NCBI GenBank assembly: GCA_031402355.1
Contig: JANNSG010000124.1
Span: forward strand, 1-15,857
DNA from: JACMNW01 sp031402355
GTDB lineage: Bacteria > Pseudomonadota > Alphaproteobacteria > Rhodobacterales > Rhodobacteraceae
Reading direction: 5' to 3'
DNA: 15,857 nt
The translations under genes and the position numbers were made by a program. Shown one piece after another: positions 1 to 7,900 of the stretch. Positions within the stretch are counted from its first letter, which is position 1. Each line of letters starts with the position of its first letter. The notes below the pieces were generated by a model. It made no database searches and had not been told where the DNA came from. It saw only the letters and a program-made list of their open reading frames with translations.

Positions 1-1634
1 AGAACGATTTCGCCATCCACGACAACTTGCAGTCGGTTAGACACCTGATTCATGACCACCCGGACGGTATGCTCGTCGGTGTCGTTCAGGCCCAGATTGT
101 CAATATTGATCGTCTTGAAGCCTTCTTTCGCGGTGGCAACCTGCACCATCAGGCCATCGCCATTCAACGTCAGGCCGTATTTCATATGGTTCCAGACCAG
201 GCGAGCTTCAGCGCCATCCGCAACATCCCGGCTGAAATCAACTTTGAAGCTGATCTTCTTGGCCTCTTCAAAGGCGGTTAGGCGGCCCAGATCGACATAG
301 TCTTTGACACCATCGAGGCGGATCATCTTTTCGCCACCGACCGTCACCATACTGGCGTCGTCCCTGAAGGCCGCCTTTGCCAGTGTAGCCAAATTGAGCA
401 CATAGTCATTTATCCCTGGAAGTGAGCTGGGCGGTGTGACGCCGCCGCCATCAGTGGGGGGTGTGACGACACCACCACCATCGGTCGGTGGTGTGACGAC
501 ACCGCCACCGGAGTTGCTGGCACCACTGCCCGCCGGAATAGAGCCCTTGTCAGCATAATAGGTGTTGGCCGCCACCTTCCAATCGGACTGGTTGGTGTAC
601 CCATCAAACCGTGGACCGCTGAACCACGGTGCACCGGAATAGCTGTTGCCGGTGACCGAGACATTGTCTGAAACTGCGTTCAGATGGATTTGCGGCACCA
701 TAACGTCGTGTTGCGCACCAAACTGCTTGATGTAAGCCGCATTGGCCGCATCAGCCGGGTTAAGCGGTGCAGCAATCAATATATTGTTGCGCACAGTCAG
801 ACCGTTTGTCTCGCCTACGGTAATGCCGTGCGAATGGGCATTCGAGATCGTATTGTTCTCGATCAGGATGTTCTGGTAATACATCGAGGCCCCCGCCTGC
901 CCCTGATCTACCTTTTCATTGCGTATGAAGATGGATTCCGTCCACGAGCCCTTCCCAATATCAAGAACATTGTCGCGTATCGTGACATCGGTAGTCGGCC
1001 TGGTGGCACCGGTCGTCCAGAACTGGATAAAGTCCGGGTGATCCGTCGACCCTGGAGCACCTCGAAAATCATGCAGGTGATTTCCCTCAAGCAGCAGATT
1101 CGTGGTTGCAACGACGTCAATCCCATCAGAGCGGATGGAATGGATATCATTATCGAGGATTTTTATGTTGGAGGATGTATCAATGATCATGCCCCGCATG
1201 AAATTCTTGATTTCACTGTTTTCCAGTGTCACGCCGTTGGAATTGGAAATCAGAAGGCCGCGCCCGTTGGCATAGCCATCATCAATAGCATTGCGGCCTG
1301 ACACCACGTCTCCGTCGAACACAGAATTGCGAATTATGATCGAGCTACTATTTGATACAAGAAACGGAGTAGCATGCTCAGGATCCCCCGCCTTGAACTT
1401 GTAATCAAAATTGATGCTGTCGAAGGTGATTCCCGTCGCGCCATTCAAAGACACGGAAGAAAACGTTGCAGGCGATCCTGCATCTGCCGACTTGATCGTC
1501 ACTGCTGACGAATAATCATTCCCCGTCGAGAAGGCCCCATAATTGCCGCTTGCCAAAAGGATCGTGTCGCCGGCTTTGGCCTGCGCCATTGCAGTGGTCA
1601 GCCCGCTCGCGCTTGAGACAGAAATGGTTGCCAT
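1..1634 (-). CDS. Beta-helix protein with Pro-rich linker and lectin-like domain (3' end outside window)
   Basis: Only the N-terminal 544 codons are inside the window; the frame is open to the edge. The ATG at 1634 is preceded by GGAAGG (minus strand, 1642-1647) with 7-nt spacing. Residues about 15-335 show the short-strand, Asn-rich repeat pattern of a right-handed parallel beta-helix, as in polysaccharide lyases, epimerases and hydrolases; the motif DHPDFIQFW (198-206) could be part of an active-site face. Residues about 367-404 form a Gly/Pro/Thr linker with the repeat VTPPTDGGG. From about 408 on, a ConA/LamG-like sandwich begins (LDGVKDYVDLG at 440-450). There is no Sec signal peptide, which fits type I secretion, and the gene lies just downstream of a complete exporter on the same strand. 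I infer a secreted carbohydrate-active or carbohydrate-binding protein whose missing C-terminus may carry RTX repeats. The exact activity is not readable; a pure adhesin is possible. Confidence 0.85.
   Translation of the reverse strand, partial: MATISVSSASGLTTAMAQAKAGDTILLASGNYGAFSTGNDYSSAVTIKSADAGSPATFSSVSLNGATGITFDSINFDYKFKAGDPEHATPFLVSNSSSIIIRNSVFDGDVVSGRNAIDDGYANGRGLLISNSNGVTLENSEIKNFMRGMIIDTSSNIKILDNDIHSIRSDGIDVVATTNLLLEGNHLHDFRGAPGSTDHPDFIQFWTTGATRPTTDVTIRDNVLDIGKGSWTESIFIRNEKVDQGQAGASMYYQNILIENNTISNAHSHGITVGETNGLTVRNNILIAAPLNPADAANAAYIKQFGAQHDVMVPQIHLNAVSDNVSVTGNSYSGAPWFSGPRFDGYTNQSDWKVAANTYYADKGSIPAGSGASNSGGGVVTPPTDGGGVVTPPTDGGGVTPPSSLPGINDYVLNLATLAKAAFRDDASMVTVGGEKMIRLDGVKDYVDLGRLTAFEEAKKISFKVDFSRDVADGAEARLVWNHMKYGLTLNGDGLMVQVATAKEGFKTINIDNLGLNDTDEHTVRVVMNQVSNRLQVVVDGEIV
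429..509 (-). repeat. In-frame repeat coding a VTPPTDGGG linker
   Basis: Residues 376-402 of the beta-helix protein read as two and a half copies of GGGVVTPPTD. The DNA copies are near-identical (GTCGTCACACC-type units on minus) but differ in synonymous positions. The segment joins the beta-helix to the lectin-like domain and is typical of a flexible interdomain linker. Such repeats can change copy number by slippage. Confidence 0.8.
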
Positions 1635-1681
1635 CAGAGTACCTTCCGAGTTCTTGCGTGCAGAAATACGCAGTTTTCAGG

Positions 1682-1703
1682 TGTCGTTTTCACGTCAACG
1701 ACA
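1682..1703. promoter_or_regulatory. Inverted repeat upstream of the beta-helix gene
   Basis: TGTCGTT and AACGACA form perfect 7-bp arms around an 8-bp spacer, about 48 bp upstream of the beta-helix start. The position suits an operator or activator site. No transcription factor can be named from the sequence, and a chance palindrome is possible. Confidence 0.3.
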
Positions 1704-1838
1704 ATCTCCAGTCTTTCGCGGCAGCATCGCGACTGGATTAAGGCGAAGACGTGTTCATTGCCTAAAAAGACATGTCTACGCCCTCGGACTGTTTCCAACC
1801 CGCTGTCAGCTTTCGTTAAAAATCAGGAGTTTAAGATT

Positions 1839-1889
1839 ATTGTTGCCTGTGCCAATTTAATCGCACCCCCTTTCAGGGATGGCAACAAT
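1839..1889. repeat. Wide-spaced 9-bp inverted repeat in the exporter/cargo spacer
   Basis: ATTGTTGCC (1839-1847) and GGCAACAAT (1881-1889) are perfect complements separated by 33 bp. They lie in the 296-bp gap between the outer-membrane protein stop and the beta-helix start, the only long gap in this gene block after the exporter. A pair of half-sites for a looping regulator or a long hairpin are both possible; there is no T-tract, so an intrinsic terminator is unlikely. The rest of the gap (1635-1930) shows no gene on either strand that I can support. Confidence 0.3.
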
Positions 1890-1930
1890 CAGGTCACAAT
1901 TTGCCAAAGACTGCGCGGAACGTCGCTCAA

Positions 1931-3343
1931 TCAGTTGGTAGGGGGGGCGATATCTTGCCCAGTGATCCGCCCAGAGGCGTGCCCTGATCCCAGGCTCACG
2001 TTCAGATTGATAAACCCTAGGCTTTGCTGGCGTTGATTCTGCGCCAGCAGCAATTCGGCACTGGTGATTGATTCTTCATCATCAAGCAGGTCGTTCAGGG
2101 TGGCGCTGTCGCGCAGCACCAGATCGCGCGTCAGATTTGCCGCCTCGCGGTAGAGCCGCACTGTTTTTTGCGAAGCCTGTGCTGCCGAGGCGCTGGCGGA
2201 ATAATCCGTAATCGCCGTTTCAACTTCGCGGATGGCATCCAGAACTGCGGATTGCCATGCCGTATGCGCCTGACGCGCGCGCGATTCCTGGGCACCAAGC
2301 GCCCCTTTGCGTGGCCCATTGGGCAGGGATGGCAGGGTCAGGGTTGGCCCAAAGAAATATTCCGCCCCATGCACACCGCTGGCTATCGATGCCAGTGTGA
2401 TCGCTCCGCTCAGCGAAAGCTGGGGGTAAAGCTGGGCCTGTGCCACGCCAATTTCGGCGACATTGGCATAGTATACCCGCTCGGCGATCCGAATATCGGG
2501 GCGATTGCGCAGGATGTCGGCCGGAATACCAACATTTGCGGACAGAGCCGGAAGCGGCATGAGCCCATCTTCAAGACCGATGTCCAAGGTGCCCGGGGCC
2601 ACGCCCAGAAGTACGGCAATCTGGTAGTGTTGGCGCAAGATCGCCGCACGGGCGGTTGGCAATGCGGCCTCGGCCTCGCTCAGCCGCGCCTCGGCACGCA
2701 CCAGATCAAGCCGGGTCGCGGCACTTCGGTCAAACAATGTCTGGGTCAGATCCAGCGTCTTGTGGCGGGCCCTGATCTCTTGATGGCGGATGCGCAGCAC
2801 CTGCTGGCTATAGCGCAGGTCGATGTAGGCGGTGGTCAGATTGAGCAAGACCAACAACTGGGCGGCATCCGTCTCGGCATCTGCAACCTCGACACGGGCG
2901 CGTGCCGCCTTGACCTGCTGGCGGCGCGCGCCGTAGGGGTCGAGCAGCCAGGATAGGCCCAGAGAGGCCTCACTGCGGGTCTGCGGGGTGCCGCCCAGAC
3001 TTTTGGATCGCCGCGCCCCCAGGCTTGGGCTCAGGTTAGCATTGCTTGGAACCGTGTCCAGATTTGCTTGCGCCTCCACAATGCGTTCTTTGGCAGCAAA
3101 CAAGCTCAGGTTGTCTTGCATGGCGCGTTCAACCAGATGGTCAAGCGTGGGATCCTTGAAACCTTTCCACCAGGCAGTGTTTTCCAAAAGCACCGGCACA
3201 GTGCTTTTGTGGCCTGAATAGGACCCTAGAAAAGGAAAGGCGGGGGCAGTATAAGGCGTATCCTTGGCACAGCCCGCAAGCGTGCCCAAAACAACTGCAA
3301 AAACGCAGATCGGGCGCGTCTTGCGCCAAATTGGGTTCATCAT
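1931..3343 (-). CDS. NodT/TolC-type outer membrane efflux lipoprotein
   Basis: Outer-membrane channel component of a tripartite exporter. From the chosen ATG (3343) the protein has 470 residues, the usual size of the RND/NodT outer-membrane factor family. The N-terminus has a basic n-region, a hydrophobic stretch and a lipobox LAGC with the lipid-anchoring Cys at residue 25. Two OEP-like helical repeats follow, seen in stretches such as LVERAMQDNLSLFAAKERI and the matching second-half segment near LVLRDSATLNDLLDDEESI. Two adjacent ATGs (3343 and 3340) sit at the right distance before the signal peptide; a further ATG at 3367 adds eight residues but has no ribosome site, so I prefer 3343. The gene follows the HlyD-type adaptor after a 183-bp spacer on the same strand. 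NodT proteins also serve RND pumps, but no RND pump is present here, so service to the adjacent type I exporter is inferred. Confidence 0.9.
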   Translation of the reverse strand: MMNPIWRKTRPICVFAVVLGTLAGCAKDTPYTAPAFPFLGSYSGHKSTVPVLLENTAWWKGFKDPTLDHLVERAMQDNLSLFAAKERIVEAQANLDTVPSNANLSPSLGARRSKSLGGTPQTRSEASLGLSWLLDPYGARRQQVKAARARVEVADAETDAAQLLVLLNLTTAYIDLRYSQQVLRIRHQEIRARHKTLDLTQTLFDRSAATRLDLVRAEARLSEAEAALPTARAAILRQHYQIAVLLGVAPGTLDIGLEDGLMPLPALSANVGIPADILRNRPDIRIAERVYYANVAEIGVAQAQLYPQLSLSGAITLASIASGVHGAEYFFGPTLTLPSLPNGPRKGALGAQESRARQAHTAWQSAVLDAIREVETAITDYSASASAAQASQKTVRLYREAANLTRDLVLRDSATLNDLLDDEESITSAELLLAQNQRQQSLGFINLNVSLGSGHASGRITGQDIAPPTN

Positions 3344-3526
3344 ATACTGCCTGCCCGTTCTATGCACCGCTTGTGCGGTTTTGTTTGACGGAAATTGCCT
3401 CAGGCCGGACTTTGGGCCAGAACGGCCTTTTAGGCAATCACAGCGATACCGCGGACAGGCTATCAGCCGCTATCTGTGCCCCTGCTGCATCACTCATATC
3501 CATTGAAAATGATGGATTATCCTGTG

Positions 3527-4840
3527 TCAGCCTTCGCGGAAGGCGCGCGACAACTGATCCATCATGGGTTTTGTCAGGTAACTCAGGATGGATCTTTCCC
3601 CGGTTTCCAGAAACGCTTCGATCGGCATTCCCGGGATCAGATCGACATTGCCCAGCAACGCCAGATTTTCTGGCGGCACTGACAAGCCCACCCGGTAATA
3701 GGATTGCCCGGTCGTCGGATCAGATACCGTACTTGGTGGCACTTCGGACAGTTTGCCAAAAATTTCCGGGATCGTGCGCATGTCAAATCCGGGAAATGAC
3801 ACCTTTGCCGTCTGGCCAACAAAGATCTGGTCAATGGATTTGGGATCAACCCGCAATTCGAACTCCACACCTTCGGATTGTGGAATGACCTGCACTACCG
3901 TCGCTTCTGGCGGCACCACGCCCCCCACGGTGAACACCTGCATTTCATGGATGATCCCGTCGGTCGGTGCCAGGATATCAACCCGCTCCAGCTGTTTTTC
4001 GACTGTCGTCAGTTGCAAGATCAGTTCATCACGCGTGGCTGTTGCCTCGCGCAGTTCGGTCACCACATCCTCCTTGAAGGTGCGGTTTGATTGCAAGATC
4101 TCCAGCTCCGTGTCGCGGATCGAATTCTTGATGCGCGCCAGCTCTGATTGCAACTGCGACTTTTGCCCCAGAAGGCTCGACTGGGTGCGTTGCAGTTCCA
4201 GGACCTGGCTTTCCCGGGCAAGCCCTTCGTTATTCAGCGCCTGCAGGCTGTCCAACTCGCGCTTCACATATCCCAATTGTTCATCCACCGAGGTGATCTG
4301 CCCTGTCAGCCCGTCTGTCTGGTTGCCAAACTGCAAGATGCGTTCGTCCAGCTGTTCTTTCTTACCCTCCAGCACGTCACGTCTGGCCTGAAACACGGCT
4401 TGTTGGCCCACGTAATGGCGCTCGATCTCTATCCCGTCCAGCTGGGGTGGTGCCGGCAGGCGGGCGATCGTTTTCTCACCCAGATACTCTGCCTGAAGCC
4501 TGCTTTCGCGCGCTGTCACTTCGGCCAGACGATTGCGAAAGATGTCCTGATTGATCAACAACAGGGTCGGATCCAGCTTTACCAGCACATCGCCCGCGCG
4601 CACCACGTCGCCGTCTTCAACGAAGATCTCAGACACAACCCCGCCGTCCAGACTTTGCACCTGTTTCGGCTTGCCACTGACCACCGCCTGCCCCGAGGCT
4701 ATGACGGCACCTGAAATCATCGTGCTTTGCATCCAGACAAAGCCGATGACCAAAAGGGCAAGACTTGCCATGACCCCGATCCGCGCCGTCGCGGCAAGGT
4801 TGGTTTTCAGTTTCACCTCAGTCTCCGGGCGGCGGACCAT
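3527..4840 (-). CDS. HlyD/PrtE-family type I secretion membrane fusion protein
   Basis: Periplasmic adaptor linking the inner-membrane ABC exporter to the outer-membrane channel. It has 437 residues, normal for the PrtE/HlyD group. One transmembrane helix lies at about 20-37. The first half of the barrel-sandwich (lipoyl-like) domain is at about 58-90 (SLDGGVVSEIFVEDGDVV), and a long Glu/Gln/Leu-rich coiled coil spans about 95-290. The second barrel half begins at about 295 (ILAPTDGIIHEM), and a C-terminal beta region ends in the family-typical hydrophobic tail SILSYLTKPMMDQL. The start lies only 3 nt after the stop of the ABC gene, with a weak GGA ribosome site inside that gene's end, so translational coupling is likely. 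Confidence 0.95.
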   Translation of the reverse strand: MVRRPETEVKLKTNLAATARIGVMASLALLVIGFVWMQSTMISGAVIASGQAVVSGKPKQVQSLDGGVVSEIFVEDGDVVRAGDVLVKLDPTLLLINQDIFRNRLAEVTARESRLQAEYLGEKTIARLPAPPQLDGIEIERHYVGQQAVFQARRDVLEGKKEQLDERILQFGNQTDGLTGQITSVDEQLGYVKRELDSLQALNNEGLARESQVLELQRTQSSLLGQKSQLQSELARIKNSIRDTELEILQSNRTFKEDVVTELREATATRDELILQLTTVEKQLERVDILAPTDGIIHEMQVFTVGGVVPPEATVVQVIPQSEGVEFELRVDPKSIDQIFVGQTAKVSFPGFDMRTIPEIFGKLSEVPPSTVSDPTTGQSYYRVGLSVPPENLALLGNVDLIPGMPIEAFLETGERSILSYLTKPMMDQLSRAFREG

Positions 4841-4843
4841 GAT

Positions 4844-6595
4844 CTATCCAATCTTCTGTTCGGCGGGGTCGTCGGCGAGCGCATCGTCGCTGTCCACCGG
4901 ACGCATGGCCATCTGAATGATCTCTTCCTTGTTGCCGAAATGCGCAATCGTGCCTTTGTGCAGGATCATTACCTTGTTCACCGCATGAATGACCGATGGC
5001 CTGTGCGCCATCACCACCACCACAGATCCGCGCGCGCGCAGGGTCAGAATGGCGGCTGACAGGGCATCATCACCGCCACCGTCAAGGTTCGAGTTCGGCT
5101 CATCCAACACGATCAGGCGCGGAATGCCGTAGATGGCCCGTGCCAGACCAAGCCGCTGAATCTGCCCGCCTGACAGGGGTTGCCCCGCCATGCCGATCGG
5201 CGTGCCATAGCCCCCGGGCAGTGCCAGGATCATCTCATGCACCCCGGCAATCTGGGCGGCCTCGATGATCATCTTATCCTGGGCTTGCGGATTGAAGCGC
5301 GAAATGTTTTCGGCAATCGTGCCCGGCAGCATTTCCAGCGTTTGCGGCAGATAACCAATATGGCGCCCCAGATCTTCGGGATGCCACTGTTCCAGCGTCG
5401 CCGCGTCAAGCCGGATTTCGCCCGCCTCGGGCCGCCATGCGCCAACCAGCACCTTGGCCAGACTGGATTTACCCGCCGCCGAATTGCCAATCACCCCCAA
5501 ACCGTCACCCGGACTAAGGGAAAAGGTCAATTGGCTGAGGATTTTCTGCCGTACCCCACCCTGCCCCGTTCCCGGCGCATATTTGGTCAGGTTGGTGACC
5601 TGAATAGTCCCCTTGGGGTCTGGCAGAGCGATATGGCCCGGCTCGGTTGGCATCCGGTCCAGTGTGGCGAGGATACTGCGATGCGCTTGCAGGACCCGGC
5701 CGATGGATTTCCATTGCCCGATCACCTGATCCACTGGCGCCAGCGCGCGCCCGGCAATGATGGATGTGGCAATGATTGCGCCGGCCGATACCTCTTGCTT
5801 GATCGCAAGATAGGCCCCCAGCGTCAGCAGCATGGATTGCAGCAGCATCCGGAAGGATTTGGAAAAGGCCGAAAATCCCTCGCTGCGCTCTCCGCTAAGC
5901 TGCGCATAGGCAAGGCTTTGATCATGCATGTCGCGCCAGCGATCTCCGATCCGGCGCTGCATGCCCAAGGCAAACACCACTTCGGCATTGCGACGGCTTT
6001 TCTCGACAAAATTGCGCTCCGAGCCATCTATCGATACCGCACGCGCAATCGCATCACGCGTGACAACCTGGTTCAGGAATGCGGCGATAGTGACCACCAG
6101 GGCCCCCGCCAGGGTCAGATAGCCAAGCCATGGGTGGATGAAAAACACGATGGCCAGAAAAAACGGAATCCAGGGCACATCGAAGATGCCCAAAATTGCC
6201 GGACTGCCCAGGAAACCACGCACAACATCCAGATCCCGGATGGGGTTATCGCCACTGCGATCCTGTGATGCGCCCAAATGCATCCAATAGTCGAAGGCCT
6301 TGTTGCCAACCAGCGCATCCAGCCGGTAGCCGGCCCGTGACAGCAGCCGCGCACGCAGAAATTCGTAAATGCCCAAAAAGGCGTAAAGGATAACAACAAT
6401 GACAAACAGACCCTGCAACGTGGCCACTGACCCGCTGGACAAAACCCTGTCATAGACCTGCAACATGTAAATAGGGCCGGTCAGCATCAGAATGTTGATC
6501 GCGGCCGAGAACAGTCCCACCTGCACAAACGTCCGGCGCATCTGGCGCAAGACAATGCGGTAGGGGTTGTTTTGCTTGTTCAGGGCTTCGGCCAT
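4844..6595 (-). CDS. Type I secretion ABC transporter, permease/ATPase (PrtD/HlyB type)
   Basis: Inner-membrane ABC exporter that powers one-step secretion of an unfolded protein with a C-terminal signal. Its 583 residues match the PrtD class, which lacks the N-terminal peptidase-like domain of HlyB. The membrane domain covers about 25-300. The nucleotide-binding domain is complete: Walker A GNSAAGKSS (370-378), Q-loop LPQ (416-418), signature LSGGQIQR (474-481), Walker B LIVLDEP (494-500) and H-loop AHRP (530-533). Walker A has Asn where this family usually has Pro. The ATG at 6595 has only a weak AGGG about 11 nt upstream. It is the first gene of the secretion block, which suggests its promoter lies in the 231-bp spacer before it. 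The beta-helix protein downstream is the obvious substrate candidate. Confidence 0.95.
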   Translation of the reverse strand: MAEALNKQNNPYRIVLRQMRRTFVQVGLFSAAINILMLTGPIYMLQVYDRVLSSGSVATLQGLFVIVVILYAFLGIYEFLRARLLSRAGYRLDALVGNKAFDYWMHLGASQDRSGDNPIRDLDVVRGFLGSPAILGIFDVPWIPFFLAIVFFIHPWLGYLTLAGALVVTIAAFLNQVVTRDAIARAVSIDGSERNFVEKSRRNAEVVFALGMQRRIGDRWRDMHDQSLAYAQLSGERSEGFSAFSKSFRMLLQSMLLTLGAYLAIKQEVSAGAIIATSIIAGRALAPVDQVIGQWKSIGRVLQAHRSILATLDRMPTEPGHIALPDPKGTIQVTNLTKYAPGTGQGGVRQKILSQLTFSLSPGDGLGVIGNSAAGKSSLAKVLVGAWRPEAGEIRLDAATLEQWHPEDLGRHIGYLPQTLEMLPGTIAENISRFNPQAQDKMIIEAAQIAGVHEMILALPGGYGTPIGMAGQPLSGGQIQRLGLARAIYGIPRLIVLDEPNSNLDGGGDDALSAAILTLRARGSVVVVMAHRPSVIHAVNKVMILHKGTIAHFGNKEEIIQMAMRPVDSDDALADDPAEQKIG

Positions 6596-6650
6596 CTACG
6601 ATATCGCCCTATTCATCTTTACTTTCGGCGCAAATACCACCCCAGCCAGC

Positions 6651-6658
6651 TTGCGCAA
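6651..6658. repeat. Short palindrome TTGCGCAA
   Basis: A perfect 8-bp palindrome lies in the spacer between parB and the secretion operon. A related imperfect site (6730-6749) shares the same TTGCGC/GCGCAA arms. Alone it is too short to be meaningful, but the recurrence within 100 bp suggests a protein-binding family of sites. Confidence 0.25.
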
Positions 6659-6666
6659 AGAAACGG

Positions 6667-6680
6667 GCATTTGCAAATGC
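6667..6680. promoter_or_regulatory. Perfect 14-bp palindrome GCATTTGCAAATGC
   Basis: The sequence equals its own reverse complement over 14 bp, 72 bp upstream of the ABC exporter start. It could be an operator for the secretion operon or part of a partition-site cluster. There is no T-tract, so a terminator is unlikely. Confidence 0.4.
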
Positions 6681-6729
6681 AACGGAGGTTTCGCGCCTAT
6701 GCCAAGAACATGCAAGGGCTGGCAAAGTA

Positions 6730-6749
6730 TTGCGCGGAACACTGCGCAA
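6730..6749. repeat. Inverted repeat TTGCGC-N8-GCGCAA
   Basis: Perfect 6-bp arms with an 8-bp spacer sit between parB and the exporter operon. The arms match the short palindrome at 6651-6658. This is a candidate operator or partition half-site pair; its function is unknown. Confidence 0.3.
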
Positions 6750-6810
6750 ATAGTCTCTAATCTTCTGATATTCATACCATCCCCTTTCCATAAATCATAA
6801 AACTACTCCG

Positions 6811-6824
6811 TTTCGCGCGCGAAA
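6811..6824. other. Candidate parS centromere palindrome TTTCGCGCGCGAAA
   Basis: A perfect 14-bp palindrome lies 2 bp beyond the parB stop codon. Partition sites are commonly next to parB, and the TTTC...GAAA arms recall, but do not match, the chromosomal parS core GTTTCACGTGAAAC. On the minus strand no run of T follows at once, which argues against an intrinsic terminator. Assignment as parS is inference from position and symmetry. Confidence 0.4.
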
Positions 6825-6826
6825 AC

Positions 6827-7831
6827 CTATCCGCGTCTACACAGCCAATCAGCCAACCTGGTCTCAAAATCCGGTCCCAGGCCCGCCCCAGACAGCGTGT
6901 AGCGCGCCAATGCCCCCTTGCCCGTTGCGTGCAACCAGACACCCGGCATAATTTCGCTTTGGCCTTTGGGCGTATTCTGCGTTTTTGATGGCCGCAATGC
7001 CCGGGCAAGCAGTGCCTGCTCCGCCGCGGCGGTTTGCGGTTTGGCTTTGCCCAGCATCTGCACAAAGCGCGGCCCAAGGCTGACATCCGCCTCAAGTGCT
7101 GCGGCCAAGGCCAAGCCGAGCCGCTCTGGAATCGCCGCCGGAAACCGAAGGGCTGTATCCAATTGGCGGTAAATTGTCACGAAACTGCCTATTTTTGACC
7201 GCTTGGCCCGGCTTGCGCTGGAAAACAGATGCCGCAACGCAGTTTGCACATCGGGGTAAACCCCTGCCTCTGCCGCCTTGGCTGCGATCCGGCCACGTTC
7301 GTAATGGCCAAGCGCCACCCGGATCTCATTTTCTTCAACCATGGCAAGATACGCATCCTGCGAGCCGTCCGGGCGCCGTAACAGAGCCTGAATATGGGAA
7401 AACCGGACTTCACCAGTTTCTGCATAGAGGTCGGTGATTGCCATCAGCCGTCGCCATCCCGAAATCAACCCATAACGCCCCCCCCCTAAGTCAACCAGAT
7501 CAACCGGCACCTGTTGACCACGCGCGCGCAGGCTTTCCCGCAAAGATGCCATGTCTTCATCATCATGGTGGATGCGGTCGCGCAGCAAATGCTCCATCTC
7601 GATCGCCGCCAGCGGCACCTGCTGGATCAACCGGCCCTCGGCCCGGGCAGACTGCAATTCCGCGCTCACCTCTCGCAAAGCTGCCGCCGTGGCCGCATCG
7701 CCCGCCATTTGTGCAATTGGCACAGCACTGCGCGAAACAGACCCGAAAGGGCCGCTTAGAGCCTTGTTTTCGAGTGGGGCAGAGGCAAGAAATGTCTCTT
7801 GCGGCGGGGTTAGTCGCACACGTTTTGCCAT
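6827..7831 (-). CDS. parB: ParB-family partition protein
   Basis: DNA-binding partner of ParA in plasmid segregation; it binds parS and spreads along DNA. The ATG at 7831 is chosen because a near-perfect AAGGAGG lies 5 nt upstream; an upstream in-frame ATG at 7900 has no such site. The protein is 334 residues. The ParB/Srx N-terminal (CTPase-type) domain is at about 72-172: LRARGQQVPV at 101-110, SGWRRLMA at 124-131 replacing the canonical GERR motif with GWRR, and EENEIR at 166-171 in the place of ENLQR. A helix-turn-helix region follows at about 173-215. The 69-bp gap after parA and the shared strand indicate a parAB operon. The gene stops just before a strong palindrome that may be its parS. 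Confidence 0.92.
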   Translation of the reverse strand: MAKRVRLTPPQETFLASAPLENKALSGPFGSVSRSAVPIAQMAGDAATAAALREVSAELQSARAEGRLIQQVPLAAIEMEHLLRDRIHHDDEDMASLRESLRARGQQVPVDLVDLGGGRYGLISGWRRLMAITDLYAETGEVRFSHIQALLRRPDGSQDAYLAMVEENEIRVALGHYERGRIAAKAAEAGVYPDVQTALRHLFSSASRAKRSKIGSFVTIYRQLDTALRFPAAIPERLGLALAAALEADVSLGPRFVQMLGKAKPQTAAAEQALLARALRPSKTQNTPKGQSEIMPGVWLHATGKGALARYTLSGAGLGPDFETRLADWLCRRG

Positions 7832-7900
7832 TTTAGCCTCCTTAACCCTGGGCGTATATGTTTTGAGCCATGTTAGAGCCTTTTTGATAGGGCAGGGCAC

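Noticed and set aside
684..1301. Long plus-strand open frame of 205 codons opposite the beta-helix gene
   Set aside because: It is the antisense of a well-supported minus-strand gene with a ribosome site and domain pattern; its product shows no domain.
2168..2956. Plus-strand open frame of 262 codons opposite the outer-membrane protein gene
   Set aside because: Antisense shadow of a GC-rich gene; no motif, and the minus-strand product is clearly a NodT-type protein.
5180..6268. Plus-strand open frame of 362 codons opposite the ABC exporter
   Set aside because: The minus strand carries all ABC ATPase motifs; the plus frame is low-order, His/Arg/Gln-rich sequence typical of antisense reading.
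6795..6826. Intrinsic terminator for parAB
   Set aside because: The palindrome after parB is not followed by a run of T on the minus strand; a binding site fits better.
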